The position numbers and the translations under genes were made by a program. Shown piece after piece: positions 44,151 to 53,490 of a stretch of DNA of 64,000 nt. Within the stretch, counting starts at the first letter, position 1, and each line of letters opens with the position of its first letter. A model generated the notes under the pieces. That model was given only the letters and a program-made list of their open reading frames with translations, was not told the DNA's origin and did no database searches. The stretch comes from Massilia sp. HP4 (GTDB lineage Bacteria; Pseudomonadota; Gammaproteobacteria; Burkholderiales; Burkholderiaceae_D): assembly GCF_005222695.1 (NCBI RefSeq), contig NZ_STGG01000070.1, positions 1-64,000 on the forward strand. The letters run 5' to 3'.

Positions 44151-45482
44151 ATGAATTTGTTCGAACATTTGGCCGTGCTGGCCCTGCTGGTGCTGGCGGC
44201 CGGCTTCCTGTCGTTGACCGAGATCGCGCTGGCGGGCGCACGAAAAATCAAGCTGAAACTCCTGGCCGAGGCGGGCGACGAGCGGGCCCGCAAGGTCATC
44301 GCCCTGCAGGCCCAGTCGGCCGACTTCTTCGCGGCCTCGCAGCTCGGCCTGAATGCGATCGCCATCCTCGGCGGTATCCTGGGCGAGGGCGCCCTGCGGC
44401 CATTCTTCATGGAGTGGCTGTCGCTGTTCTACAGCGGCCCGGGCCGCGAGAACGTGGCCTTCGCCCTGTCCTTCGTGTTCGTCACGACCCTGTTCGTGCT
44501 GTTCTCCGACCTGATGCCCAAGCGCCTGGCGATGATCGCGCCCGAGACGACGGCAATGGCCGTCATCCGTCCGGTGCTGTTCGTGATCCGGATTTTCAGG
44601 CCATTCTCGTGGGCGCTGAACAAGATCGCCAACATGCTGTTCCGCCTTTTTGGCGTGGACATGACGCGTGAAGACCGCATCACCTTCGACGAGATCTCGG
44701 CGGTGGTCGAAGCCGGCGCCCAGGCCGGTGTCCTGCAGAAGCAGGAGCAGCACTTCATCGAGAACGTGTTCGAGCTCGAGTCGCGCACCGTGACGTCGAC
44801 CATGACCACGCGCGAGAACGTCGTGTTCTTCGACCTGAGCGAGCCCGAAGAGAGCATCCGCCAGAAGATCGCCAATCACTCGCTGTCCAAATTCCCGGTC
44901 TGCGACGGCGTGATCGACCGGGTGGTCGGCTATGTCGATACCCGCGACATCCTGGTGCGCCTGCTGGGCAATCAATCGAAGTTCCAGCTGAGCGAATCGA
45001 CCATCCGCACCGTGCTGATGATCCCGGACTCGCTGACCTTGTCCGAAATGCTCGACCGCTTCCGCTCCAGCAAGGAGACCTTCGCCATCGTGATCAACGA
45101 ATATGCCTTCGTGGTTGGCGTGATCACCCTGAGCGACATTATGGTCACCGTCATGGGACGCTGGGGCAGCCCGCTGGAAGCCGACCAGCAGACGATGCAG
45201 CGCGACGACGGCTCATGGCTGATCGACGGCAGCACGCCGGTGGCCGACATGAAGCGGGTGCTCGACCTGCAGTCGCTGCCCGAGGAAGAGCGTTATGAAA
45301 CGGCGGCCGGCTTCATGATGTACATGCTGCGCAAGGTGCCCAAGCCGACCGACAGCGTCGAACACGAGAACATGCGCTTCGAGGTGGTCGACGTCGACCA
45401 CTACCGGATCGACCAGTTGCTGGTCAAGCGCCTGGAGCGCGCCGACCCGTCGTCGGCGTCGACGACCCTGCTGACGGATTAG
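44151..45482 (+). CDS. CNNM/CorC-type transporter (DUF21-CBS-CBS-CorC_HlyC)
   Basis: 443 residues. DUF21 membrane domain with about four helices (LAVLALLVLAAGFLSLTEIA; LGLNAIAILGGILGE; FALSFVFVTTLFVLFSDLMPKRLA). Two CBS domains (about 215-340), then a CorC_HlyC domain (DDGSWLIDGSTPVADMKRVL). Family members export Mg2+/Co2+ or polyamines (e.g. PaeA/YtfL). Often annotated hemolysin; that name is not supported by function. Single transcription unit. Confidence 0.9.
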   Translation: MNLFEHLAVLALLVLAAGFLSLTEIALAGARKIKLKLLAEAGDERARKVIALQAQSADFFAASQLGLNAIAILGGILGEGALRPFFMEWLSLFYSGPGRENVAFALSFVFVTTLFVLFSDLMPKRLAMIAPETTAMAVIRPVLFVIRIFRPFSWALNKIANMLFRLFGVDMTREDRITFDEISAVVEAGAQAGVLQKQEQHFIENVFELESRTVTSTMTTRENVVFFDLSEPEESIRQKIANHSLSKFPVCDGVIDRVVGYVDTRDILVRLLGNQSKFQLSESTIRTVLMIPDSLTLSEMLDRFRSSKETFAIVINEYAFVVGVITLSDIMVTVMGRWGSPLEADQQTMQRDDGSWLIDGSTPVADMKRVLDLQSLPEEERYETAAGFMMYMLRKVPKPTDSVEHENMRFEVVDVDHYRIDQLLVKRLERADPSSASTTLLTD

Positions 45483-45589
45483 TCGGGCGGCTGAGCCGTG
45501 CGTCAATATATGGCGCACTTTGGTAGCCTGAAGCGGTCCGGCTCGCCCCATGATGCGAGCTGCCTACCTGCTTACAGGAGTCCCAATCC

Positions 45590-46066
45590 GTGTCGATTCG
45601 CAACCTGCTGTCCTCGATCCTGATCGGCGCCGTCGCCAGCGCCCGTTCCATGACCCCCATGGCCACCATCGCGACCGCGCGCCTGGCCGGCCGCGGTACT
45701 TCGGGCGAGTTGTTCCTGCTCGACCGCCCGACCTTTAAATATGGCGCGCTGGCGATGGGTGTCGGTGAGCTACTTGGCGACAAGATGAAGAGCGCGCCCG
45801 ACCGCACCGTCTTTCTCGGCCTGCTGGCGCGCGTGATGAGCGCCGGGATCGCCGGCGCCGCGCTGGCGCCGAAAGGGAGGGAGAAGGCGGGGGCGGCGGC
45901 GGCCGTCGCCACTGCCGTGCCGCTGGCCTACCTGACGCTCGCCGGCCGCAAGCAGGCCATGACGCGCATGGGCCAGACCCGCAGCGGCCTGATCGAGGAT
46001 GCCCTGGTTATCGCCGCCGGCGCCGCGATCGTGGCCATGGCCACCAAGCCGACGCGCGGCTACTGA
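45590..46066 (+). CDS. DUF4126 family membrane protein
   Basis: 158 residues, GTG start with CAGGAG 9 nt before. The N-terminus LLSSILIGAVASARSMTPMA is characteristic of DUF4126. Several Ala/Gly-rich hydrophobic segments (about 45-60, 80-98, 102-120, 138-152). Probably an inner-membrane protein of unknown function. Convergent with the aminotransferase gene, 3 nt apart. Confidence 0.8.
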   Translation: MSIRNLLSSILIGAVASARSMTPMATIATARLAGRGTSGELFLLDRPTFKYGALAMGVGELLGDKMKSAPDRTVFLGLLARVMSAGIAGAALAPKGREKAGAAAAVATAVPLAYLTLAGRKQAMTRMGQTRSGLIEDALVIAAGAAIVAMATKPTRGY

Positions 46067-46069
46067 TTC

Positions 46070-47227
46070 CTACAACCGGGCGAGACGCTCCAGCGCGAGC
46101 TGCAGCGTCTCGTCCTTCTTGGCGAAGCAGAAGCGCACGATCTTCGATTCGGTGGGTTGGCTGTAGAACACCGAGACCGGAATCGCCGCCACCTTGATCT
46201 GGCTGGTGAGCCACTTGGCGAACGCCACCTCCGATAGATCCGAGATGGCGTCGTAGCGCACGCACTGGAAATAGGTCCCATCGGACGGCAGCAGCGTGAA
46301 GCGCGAACCGGCCAGGCCGGCGCGGAACAGGTCGCGCTTGGCCTGGTAGAAGGCGGGCAGGTCGCACCACGGCGCCGGGTCTTGCAGGTAGGCCGCGATG
46401 GCGTGCTGCATCGGCGTGGCGACGGAAAAGACGTTGTACTGGTGGACCTTGCGAAATTCGGCCGTCAAGGCTGCCGGCGCGGCGACGTGGCCGACCTTCC
46501 AGCCGGTCACATGGAATGCCTTGCCGAAGCTCGACACCACGAAGGCGCGTTCGGCCAGCACCGGGTGGCGCGACACCGAGGCATGCGGCTCGCCCTCGTA
46601 CACCATGTGCTCGTACACCTCGTCGGACAGCACCAGGATCTGGCTGCCGTCGACGATCGCTGCCAGCGCATCGAGGTCGTGCTGGCGCAGGATGGTCCCG
46701 GTCGGATTGTGCGGCGTGTTCACCACGATCATGCGGGTGCGCGGCGTGACGGCAGCGCGCACGGCGTCCCACGGCACGCTGTAGCCGTTCTCGTCGACCA
46801 GCATCGCCACCGGCACCACCACGCCGCCGGCGAGGGCCACCGCGGGCGCGTAGCAATCGTAGGCCGGCTCGATGACGATCACCTCATCGCCCGGATGCAC
46901 CACGGCGAGGATCGCCGACTGGATCGCCTGGCTGGCGCCGACGGTGACGGTGATCTCGGTCGCCGGATCGTAGCGGTGGCCATAGGTGGCCGCGATCTTG
47001 GCGGCGATCGCCTCGCGCAGCGCCGGCACGCCGGTCATGGGCGCGTACTGGTTATGCCCGGCGCGCATCGCCTCGCTCACCAGGTCCACCAGCTTCGGGT
47101 CGCAGGCGAAGTCGGGGAAGCCCTGGCCGAGGTTGACGGCGCCATGCTCGAGCGCCAGTTGCGACATCTGGGTGAACACGGTCGTGCCTACTTGCGGCAG
47201 GCGGGTGACCAGGGTAGGGATGCTCAT
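46070..47227 (-). CDS. Pyridoxal-phosphate aminotransferase, YbdL (methionine aminotransferase)-like
   Basis: 385 residues, class I/II aminotransferase. VNLGQGFPDFACDP at the N-terminus and ASQAIQSAILAVVHPGDEVIVIEPAYDCY are the YbdL/KAT signature. NTPHNPTGTIL contains the PLP-binding Asn, SDEVYEHMVY follows, and the PLP Lys is in SSFGKAFHVTGWK (near 232). E. coli YbdL prefers methionine, His and Phe and works with omega-amidase in the methionine salvage pathway. It lies 28 nt after the PIN gene. Confidence 0.88.
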   Translation of the reverse strand: MSIPTLVTRLPQVGTTVFTQMSQLALEHGAVNLGQGFPDFACDPKLVDLVSEAMRAGHNQYAPMTGVPALREAIAAKIAATYGHRYDPATEITVTVGASQAIQSAILAVVHPGDEVIVIEPAYDCYAPAVALAGGVVVPVAMLVDENGYSVPWDAVRAAVTPRTRMIVVNTPHNPTGTILRQHDLDALAAIVDGSQILVLSDEVYEHMVYEGEPHASVSRHPVLAERAFVVSSFGKAFHVTGWKVGHVAAPAALTAEFRKVHQYNVFSVATPMQHAIAAYLQDPAPWCDLPAFYQAKRDLFRAGLAGSRFTLLPSDGTYFQCVRYDAISDLSEVAFAKWLTSQIKVAAIPVSVFYSQPTESKIVRFCFAKKDETLQLALERLARL

Positions 47228-47255
47228 GGACGCACTCGAAAAGTAAAAGATGGAT

Positions 47256-47711
47256 TTATTCTAGCGTGCCTTCGGCCCTGGCCTTGAGCCAGGCTTCGGG
47301 CAGCATGATGCGGAACAGGCCGGCCTGCGCGGTCTTGCGGCCCAGCTTGAGCAAGGCCTTGTCCTTGCTGATCAGGACCGCGGCGCCGGCGTCGCGCGCC
47401 AGTTCCATGAATTTCTGGTCGTCGCGGTCGGTGCATACCGGCAGGCGGATCGCTTTCGCATCGGGCGCCACCAGGCGCAGCAGGGAATCGAAACGCGCCG
47501 CGGCCTGTTCGCGGCCGGCTTCGTCCAGCGGCAGGTGCGGGTAGCGCAGCACTGCCAGGTATTCGTCGCGGCATTCGGCGCGCGTGACGGCGTCGACTTC
47601 CTTCGCTTCGATAGCGGCCAGCAGATCGGCCCAGCGTGGATCGTGGAACACGAACAGGTCGAGCAGTACATTGGTGTCGATGACGATGGGTTTTGCTGGA
47701 ACGGTTATCAT
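47256..47711 (-). CDS. PIN-domain protein (COG1569-like), no adjacent antitoxin
   Basis: 151 residues. PIN acidic residues visible: VIDTNVLLDLFVF (first Asp), ECRDEYL (Glu), TDRDDQKFMELA (Asp pair) and ISKDKALL. These build a Mg2+-dependent RNase site. PIN proteins are often VapC toxins, but no small antitoxin gene lies next to it; both flanks are metabolic genes, so a housekeeping or orphan role is more likely. It is divergent from yaaA, 36 nt apart. Confidence 0.78.
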   Translation of the reverse strand: MITVPAKPIVIDTNVLLDLFVFHDPRWADLLAAIEAKEVDAVTRAECRDEYLAVLRYPHLPLDEAGREQAAARFDSLLRLVAPDAKAIRLPVCTDRDDQKFMELARDAGAAVLISKDKALLKLGRKTAQAGLFRIMLPEAWLKARAEGTLE

Positions 47712-47747
47712 GATGCTTGTTTATCTTTGGAAAAATTTCGGTCGTTC

Positions 47748-48518
47748 ATGCTGATTGTCCTGTCCCCCGCCAAGTCGCTCGATCTCGAATCGCCCCTGAC
47801 TACGAAGCAACATACCACTCCCGAGTTCATCGCGCAGGCAAGCAGCCTGATCACGGTGCTGCGCGACTATTCGCCGGCCCGGATCGGCGAGCTGATGCAC
47901 CTGTCGGATGCGCTGTCGGCGCTCAACGTTGGCCGCTATGCCCACTGGGAGCGCGACCACACCGAGGCGCGTCCCGCCATCATGTCGTTCAATGGCGACG
48001 TCTACACCGGCTTCGATGCCCCAAGCCTGGATGCCAAGGGACTGAAGTATGCCCAGCGGCACGTGCGCATCCTGTCCGGCCTGTACGGCCTGCTACGTCC
48101 ATTGGACCAGATGCATCCGTATCGCCTGGAAATGGGCACCAAGCTGGCGAACCCGGGCGGCAAGGATTTGTATGCGTTCTGGGGCGCGACGATCACCGAA
48201 GCGCTGAACCGCCAGCTGGCCGAGACCAAATCGAAGTCCTTGGTCAACCTGGCCTCGACCGAGTACTTCAAGTCGGTCAAGCCGAAGCTCCTGGATGCGC
48301 CGGTGATCGAGCCGGTATTCCAGGACTGGAAGAACGGCCAGTACAAGATCATCTCGTTCTTCGCCAAGCGCGCCCGCGGCATGATGGCGCGTTACGCGAC
48401 CGACAAGGGCATTACCGACCCTGAGCAGTTGAAAGAGTTCGATATCGACGGCTATGCCCATGACGCGAGCGCGTCGAGCGGCAACAGCTGGGTATTCCGC
48501 CGCCGCTTGGACGCCTGA
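47748..48518 (+). CDS. yaaA: Peroxide stress protein YaaA (DUF328)
   Basis: 256 residues, typical for YaaA (258 in E. coli). MLIVLSPAKSLD at the N-terminus, LSGLYGLLRPLDQMHPYRLEM in the middle, and IISFFAKRARGMMARYA near the end are family signatures. It binds DNA and lowers intracellular free iron during H2O2 stress. No strong ribosome-binding site before the ATG. Confidence 0.95.
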   Translation: MLIVLSPAKSLDLESPLTTKQHTTPEFIAQASSLITVLRDYSPARIGELMHLSDALSALNVGRYAHWERDHTEARPAIMSFNGDVYTGFDAPSLDAKGLKYAQRHVRILSGLYGLLRPLDQMHPYRLEMGTKLANPGGKDLYAFWGATITEALNRQLAETKSKSLVNLASTEYFKSVKPKLLDAPVIEPVFQDWKNGQYKIISFFAKRARGMMARYATDKGITDPEQLKEFDIDGYAHDASASSGNSWVFRRRLDA

Positions 48519-48559
48519 CTCGGACAACCGGCGCCCGAGGGCGCCGGCAGGCAGGGATC

Positions 48560-49462
48560 TTACTCCACTGCGTCCTTCGGCGAAGGACGCGGGCCGCTCT
48601 TGGCCCAGAATTTCCACCATGGCGCATCGGCGCTCGACGTCGGGCGTGGACGGGTATCGTTCTTGGCCCAGAACTTCCACCAGGCAGCGTCGCTGCGTGC
48701 ACCCGGATTGAGGAAATAGCTGTCAGGGTAGTTGAGCAGGAACACGCGCTGGGTGTCGTCGCGCAGCAGGGGCATGCCCAGCTTGTCGTAGCTGCGGATC
48801 ATGATGAACAGCGCTTCTTCGCGGGCCGGGGCGTCGGTGTAGTTGGCCACCGCGTCCTGGGCGCGATTGAGCGCTGCCAGGTAAGAGCCGCGGCGATAAT
48901 AGTAATTAGCCACGTGCACTTCGTACTGCGCCATCGCATTGATCAGGTAGCTCATGCGTTCGATCGAGTCCGGCGCATATTTGCTGTTCGGGTACTTGTC
49001 GACCAGGGCCTTGAAGGCGGCGAAGGCTTCGCGGGTGGCGCGCGGGTCGCGCTCGGTCGGATCCTGCTCATAGACGAAGCTGAAGAAGCCCAGCTGGTCG
49101 TTGAAGTTGATCAGGCCGCGCAGGTAGTACATATAGTCGACCTGGGCGTGGTTCGGGTGCAGCTTGATGAAGCGCTCGACCGCGGCCAGGGCCTCGGCCT
49201 GGTCTTGCGCCTTGTAGTGGGCGTAGGCGATCTCCATCTGGGCCTGCGTTGCATAGACGCCAAACGGGAAGTTGGTTTCGAGCCGCTGGAACAGCGGAAT
49301 TGCCGCTTCGTAGTGCCCGCCGGCCATCTCCTCACGCGCCTCAGCGTATAATTTCTCCGCCGACCAGTTTTTGGATTCGTCGGTAGGCTTCGGCAGAACA
49401 CTGCATGCCGAGAGGCCGACGAGGGCGCAAGTTGCGACCAACACAGACAATTTTTTTTGCAT
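48560..49462 (-). CDS. bamD: Outer membrane assembly lipoprotein BamD, with duplicated C-terminal WWKFWAK motif
   Basis: 300 residues from ATG 49462. Lipoprotein signal MQKKLSVLVATCALVGLSAC (lipobox LSAC). Five TPR-like repeats (residues about 35-240). Essential part of the BAM complex that folds outer-membrane beta-barrels. Past the usual end the protein has a 50-residue tail in which AAWWKFWAKNDTRPRP is followed by a second PWWKFWAKSGPRPSP copy; E. coli BamD (245 aa) lacks it. Divergent from rluD, the conserved arrangement. Confidence 0.95.
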   Translation of the reverse strand: MQKKLSVLVATCALVGLSACSVLPKPTDESKNWSAEKLYAEAREEMAGGHYEAAIPLFQRLETNFPFGVYATQAQMEIAYAHYKAQDQAEALAAVERFIKLHPNHAQVDYMYYLRGLINFNDQLGFFSFVYEQDPTERDPRATREAFAAFKALVDKYPNSKYAPDSIERMSYLINAMAQYEVHVANYYYRRGSYLAALNRAQDAVANYTDAPAREEALFIMIRSYDKLGMPLLRDDTQRVFLLNYPDSYFLNPGARSDAAWWKFWAKNDTRPRPTSSADAPWWKFWAKSGPRPSPKDAVE

Positions 49463-49505
49463 AGCTTTTTGCAGAGAAGTTTTACCTAGATTCAACGAAC
49501 GGCTG

Positions 49506-49511
49506 ATTATA
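49506..49511 (-). promoter_or_regulatory. -10 box of bamD
   Basis: Perfect TATAAT on the minus strand inside the 64-nt bamD/rluD divergent gap, predicting a leader of about 37 nt. For rluD on the + strand, TTTACC (49482-49487) and GATTAT (49505-49510) with 17-bp spacing overlap the same bases, so the two promoters may compete. Confidence 0.6.
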
Positions 49512-49526
49512 GCCGATGGGACTGAC

Positions 49527-50621
49527 GTGATATTAACTCCTGCGCCGGATTCGGCGGATTTACCTATTGACCCTGACTTTGACGATGAACTGGAGGCCGG
49601 GTTCGCCCCCGTGCCCGGCATCGACCTGTCGCCGATCACCCTGGCGCTGCAAGAAGAACACTGCGGCCAGCGGCTCGACAAGGTGGTGGCGGGCCTCGTG
49701 CCCCAGTTCTCGCGCAGCCGCCTGCAGCAATGGTTCGAAAGCGGCCACATCATGGTTGACGGCAAGCCGGCGCGCGGCAAGGACACCGCCTACGGCGACG
49801 AGACCATCGTCGTCGAACCGCAGGCGGCGCCCGAGGATACGGCGTTCGCGCCGGAGCCGATGGAACTGAACATCGTCCACGAGGACGACGACATCATCGT
49901 CGTCAACAAGCCGGCCGGCCTGGTCGTGCACCCGGGTTCGGGCAACTGGAACGGCACCCTGCTCAACGGCCTGCTGCACCACTGCCCGCAACTGGTGGGC
50001 GTGCCGCGCGCCGGCATCGTGCACCGCCTGGACAAGGATACCAGTGGCCTGATGGTGGTGGGCAAGACCCTGGCCGCCCAGACCGACCTGGTGCGCCAGC
50101 TGCAGGCGCGCACCGTCAAGCGCGAGTATTTCGCGCTGGTATGGGGCACGCCGCGCGCCTCGGGTACGATCGACAGCCCGATGGGCCGCGACGCCAAGGA
50201 CCGGGTCAAGATGGCGGTCTCGAACAGCCCGTTCGCCAAGCCGGCGATCACCCATTACGAGCGCGTGGTCAGCGGCGAACTCGATCGCCGTCCGGTGTCG
50301 CTGGTGCGCTGCCGCCTGGAGACTGGCCGCACGCACCAGATCCGCGTGCACATGCAGTCGCTGGGCTTTGCGCTGGTGGGCGACGCGGTGTACGGCAAGC
50401 GCCACCTGACGCCGGTATTCCACCGCCAGGCGCTGCAGGCGCGCCGTCTCGGCCTGGTGCATCCGGGCACGGGCGAGCAATGCGAATGGACGGTGCCGCT
50501 GGCCGACGATTTCGCCGCGCTGATCGCCCAGGCGGGCATCAAGGAACCGCAAGATGGCGACTTCGGCAGCGAGAGCGACGACCACGACGATGACGACGGC
50601 GTCATCACCTACCGCGTATGA
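49527..50621 (+). CDS. rluD: 23S rRNA pseudouridine synthase RluD
   Basis: 364 residues from GTG 49527; no in-frame ATG precedes it. An acidic N-terminal extension (PIDPDFDDELEAG), S4 RNA-binding domain (about 45-105), catalytic domain with HRLDKDTSGLMV (catalytic Asp near residue 170) and RTHQIRVHM. Acidic His/Asp tail (ESDDHDDDDG). It modifies U1911/1915/1917 in helix 69 of 23S rRNA. Overlaps pgeF by ATGA. Confidence 0.95.
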   Translation: MILTPAPDSADLPIDPDFDDELEAGFAPVPGIDLSPITLALQEEHCGQRLDKVVAGLVPQFSRSRLQQWFESGHIMVDGKPARGKDTAYGDETIVVEPQAAPEDTAFAPEPMELNIVHEDDDIIVVNKPAGLVVHPGSGNWNGTLLNGLLHHCPQLVGVPRAGIVHRLDKDTSGLMVVGKTLAAQTDLVRQLQARTVKREYFALVWGTPRASGTIDSPMGRDAKDRVKMAVSNSPFAKPAITHYERVVSGELDRRPVSLVRCRLETGRTHQIRVHMQSLGFALVGDAVYGKRHLTPVFHRQALQARRLGLVHPGTGEQCEWTVPLADDFAALIAQAGIKEPQDGDFGSESDDHDDDDGVITYRV

Positions 50622-51409
50622 CGCAGTCCGCGCTCGCAGCCGCCGACCTGGTCTGGCCGGATTGGCCAGACCTGCCGGCCTCGGTCGGCGCGCTGGCCAC
50701 CAGCCGCGACGGCGGTGTCAGCACTGCGCCGTATGACGACGGCAAGGGCGGTGGCGGCCTGAACCTGGGGCTGCACGTCAACGACGAACCCGAGGCCGTG
50801 AGCGCCAACCGCGAACGGCTGCAAGCCTGGCTGCCGGGCCATCCTGCCTGGATCGCCCAGGTGCATGGCGCCGATGTGGTCGATGCCGCCGCCGTGGGGC
50901 CGGGTCTGCCGGTGTGCACGGGTGACGCCAGCACGGCCACCGCGCCCGGCGTGGTGTGCGCGATTCTCACCGCCGATTGCCTGCCGGTGCTGTTCGCCGA
51001 CCTGGGCGGCAAGGTAGTGGGCGCGGCCCATGCCGGCTGGCGCGGACTGGCGGGCGGCGTGATGAAAGAAACGGTGAAGGCGATGCGTGCGGCGGGCGCG
51101 GGCGAGATCACCGCCTGGCTGGGGCCGGCCATCGGCCCCGACGCCTTCGAGGTGGGCCAGGATGTGGTGGACGCCTTCACGGCCGCGATCCCGGGCGAGG
51201 CCGCGCGTGCCTGTTTCCGCGATTATCCGGGCCGGTCGGGTAAATTTTTGGCCGATATATTCACCCTGGCGCGCCTGATGCTGGCGCAGGATGGCGTCGA
51301 GCGCGTCCATGGCGGCGGCCTGTGCACGGCCAGCGCCCCGCAGCGCTTCTATTCCTATCGCCGCGATGGCGTCACCGGCCGACAAGCCAGCCTGATCTGG
51401 ATCAAGTAA
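50618..51409 (+). CDS. pgeF: Peptidoglycan editing factor PgeF (YfiH, multicopper-laccase-like fold)
   Basis: 263 residues. Zinc/active-site residues: QVHGADVV (His), LTADCLPVLF (Cys) and AHAGWRGL (His). It hydrolyses misincorporated Ser-containing UDP-MurNAc precursors and has purine nucleoside activity reported for the family. ATGA overlap with rluD. Confidence 0.95.
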   Translation: MTQSALAAADLVWPDWPDLPASVGALATSRDGGVSTAPYDDGKGGGGLNLGLHVNDEPEAVSANRERLQAWLPGHPAWIAQVHGADVVDAAAVGPGLPVCTGDASTATAPGVVCAILTADCLPVLFADLGGKVVGAAHAGWRGLAGGVMKETVKAMRAAGAGEITAWLGPAIGPDAFEVGQDVVDAFTAAIPGEAARACFRDYPGRSGKFLADIFTLARLMLAQDGVERVHGGGLCTASAPQRFYSYRRDGVTGRQASLIWIK

Positions 51410-51435
51410 GGGGTTGCGGGACTGCCCGATACTGC

Positions 51436-51687
51436 TCAGTCGCCGTCGCCATCCGCACCGGATGGCTCGGCGGCATCCCCAGCCGCATCCTTGTTCCCGG
51501 GTTTGCCTTGGTGTTGCGCCGCCGCCTGGCGGCGCTGCCGACGCCGCTTTGCGCCAGTCAGATAAAAAAGAATGGATAATGGGACTGCGCAGTAAAAAAC
51601 GAAGGTCATGATCCCGCCGATGACGGTCGGTTCGGTCGCCGCCATGAGTACGACGACGTATATCCACGCAATGGCCACGATCCACAT
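51436..51687 (-). CDS. Small membrane protein, unknown function
   Basis: 83 residues. Two hydrophobic segments (about 2-17 and 23-43), then a strongly basic run (KRRRQRRQ) and a disordered Gly/Asp/Ala tail ending GADGDGD. The basic run after the second helix predicts a cytoplasmic C-terminus. No family recognised. Lies between pgeF and phaC on the opposite strand; its start is 51 nt from the phaC start, so the promoters are shared. Confidence 0.6.
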   Translation of the reverse strand: MWIVAIAWIYVVVLMAATEPTVIGGIMTFVFYCAVPLSILFYLTGAKRRRQRRQAAAQHQGKPGNKDAAGDAAEPSGADGDGD

Positions 51688-51738
51688 GATGTTTTGTTTC
51701 CTGGTTGAAGAGACGAGATTCTAACAACGGATGCCTAC

Positions 51739-53490
51739 ATGAACATGCCTGACCCGCAAGCTTTTGCCGCAACCTGGATGTCCCAATTCACCGATCCCAA
51801 GGCCTGGGAGGGCTGGATGAAGCTGGCGCCCATGGCGCCATTCTCGCCGCCGCCCGCATCCGCCAATCCACTGGCCGGTTTCCTGAAAGACGTGGGCGCC
51901 GGCATCGACCCGGCCAAGCTGGAATCGATCCGCGACGATTACCTCAAGAAGGGCGCCCAGCTCTGGCAAGATTTTGTCTCGGGCAAGACACCCGAGCTGC
52001 ACGACCGGCGCTTCTCCGCCTCGGAATGGTCGGCCAACCCGCTGTCGGCGTTTTCGGCCGCCTCCTATCTGCTCAATTCGGAGTTCATGCTGGCCCTGGC
52101 CGATGCGGTCGAGGCTGGCCCGCGCGAGCGCCAGAAGATCCGTTTCGCGGTGCAGCAAATGGTCGACGCCATGTCGCCCGCCAATTTCTTCGCGACGAAT
52201 CCGGAAGCGCAGAAGAAAATGATCGACACTAGGGGCGAGAGTCTGACCAAGGGCATGGCGAATATGCTGGCCGACCTGCAAAAGGGCCGCATCTCGCAGT
52301 CGGACGAATCCGCCTTCGAGGTCGGCCGCAACGTGGGCAATACGCCGGGCCAGGTCGTCTATGAGAATGAGCTGTTCCAGCTGATCCAGTACACGCCAAC
52401 CACGCCGACCGTGCATAGCGTGCCGCTGTTGATGATCCCGCCGTGCATCAACAAGTTCTACATCCTCGACCTGCAGCCCGAGAATTCGCTGGTGCGCTAC
52501 GCGGTAGAGCAGGGCAATACGGTGTTCATGGTGTCGTGGTGCAATCCTGATCGCAGCCAGGCCAACCTGGCCTGGGACGATTACGTCGAGAAGGGCGCGA
52601 TCCGCGCGCTGGACGTGGTGGCCGGGATCAGCGGACAAGACAAGACCCATGTGTTCGGCTTCTGCGTCGGCGGCACCATCGCCGCCACCGCGCTGGCGGT
52701 GCTGGCCGCACGCGGCCGGCAGCCGGCAGCCAGCCTCTCGCTGCTGACGACCCTGCTCGACTTTTCCGATACCGGTGTGCTCGAGGTCTTCGTCGACGAG
52801 GCCCAGGTCGCGCTGCGCGAACAGGCCCTGGGCGGCGGCGGCCTGATGCCGGGCCGCGACCTGGCGACGACCTTCTCGGCCCTGCGACCGAACGATCTGG
52901 TATGGAACTATGTCCAGCAAAACTATTTGAAGGGCAAGGAACCACCGGCCTTCGATTTGCTGTACTGGAATGCCGACAGCACCAACTTGCCGGGGCCGAT
53001 GTTCTGCTGGTACCTGCGCAATACCTATCTCGAGAACAAGCTGATGCAGCCGGGCGCCCTGACGGTGTGCGGCGTGCCGGTCGACCTCGGCAAGATCGAG
53101 GCGCCGGTCTTCGTCTATGGCTCGAAGGAAGACCATATCGTGCCATGGCAAGCGGCCTACGCCTCGATGGGCTTGCTCAATCCAAGGAATCCGAAGGCGA
53201 ACCGTTTCGTGCTGGGCGCTTCGGGCCACATTGCCGGCGTGATCAATCCGGCCGCCAAGAACAAGCGCAGCTACTGGGTCAATGACAAGACGGGAAAATC
53301 GAAGCCGAAAGACGACGCGGCCTGGCTCGACGGCGCGGTCGAGAACAAGGGCAGTTGGTGGCCGGAATGGGCCAAGTTCCTGGCGCAACACGGCGGCGCG
53401 GAAGTGCCGGCGCCGACCGCGCCCGGCAATGCGCAATATTCCGCGCTGGAACCGGCGCCCGGACGCTATGTCAAGGCGCGCGCCGATTGA
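51739..53490 (+). CDS. phaC: Class I poly(R)-hydroxyalkanoate synthase PhaC
   Basis: 583 residues, standard class I length. PhaC_N domain (about 65-240), alpha/beta hydrolase core with GFCVGGT (catalytic Cys near 310), Asp in GSKEDHIVPW and His in GASGHIAGVINP. It makes polyhydroxybutyrate from 3-hydroxybutyryl-CoA. Followed by phaR, but without phaA/phaB here. It is the canonical copy; a second synthase is at 7131-8933. Confidence 0.95.
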   Translation: MNMPDPQAFAATWMSQFTDPKAWEGWMKLAPMAPFSPPPASANPLAGFLKDVGAGIDPAKLESIRDDYLKKGAQLWQDFVSGKTPELHDRRFSASEWSANPLSAFSAASYLLNSEFMLALADAVEAGPRERQKIRFAVQQMVDAMSPANFFATNPEAQKKMIDTRGESLTKGMANMLADLQKGRISQSDESAFEVGRNVGNTPGQVVYENELFQLIQYTPTTPTVHSVPLLMIPPCINKFYILDLQPENSLVRYAVEQGNTVFMVSWCNPDRSQANLAWDDYVEKGAIRALDVVAGISGQDKTHVFGFCVGGTIAATALAVLAARGRQPAASLSLLTTLLDFSDTGVLEVFVDEAQVALREQALGGGGLMPGRDLATTFSALRPNDLVWNYVQQNYLKGKEPPAFDLLYWNADSTNLPGPMFCWYLRNTYLENKLMQPGALTVCGVPVDLGKIEAPVFVYGSKEDHIVPWQAAYASMGLLNPRNPKANRFVLGASGHIAGVINPAAKNKRSYWVNDKTGKSKPKDDAAWLDGAVENKGSWWPEWAKFLAQHGGAEVPAPTAPGNAQYSALEPAPGRYVKARAD

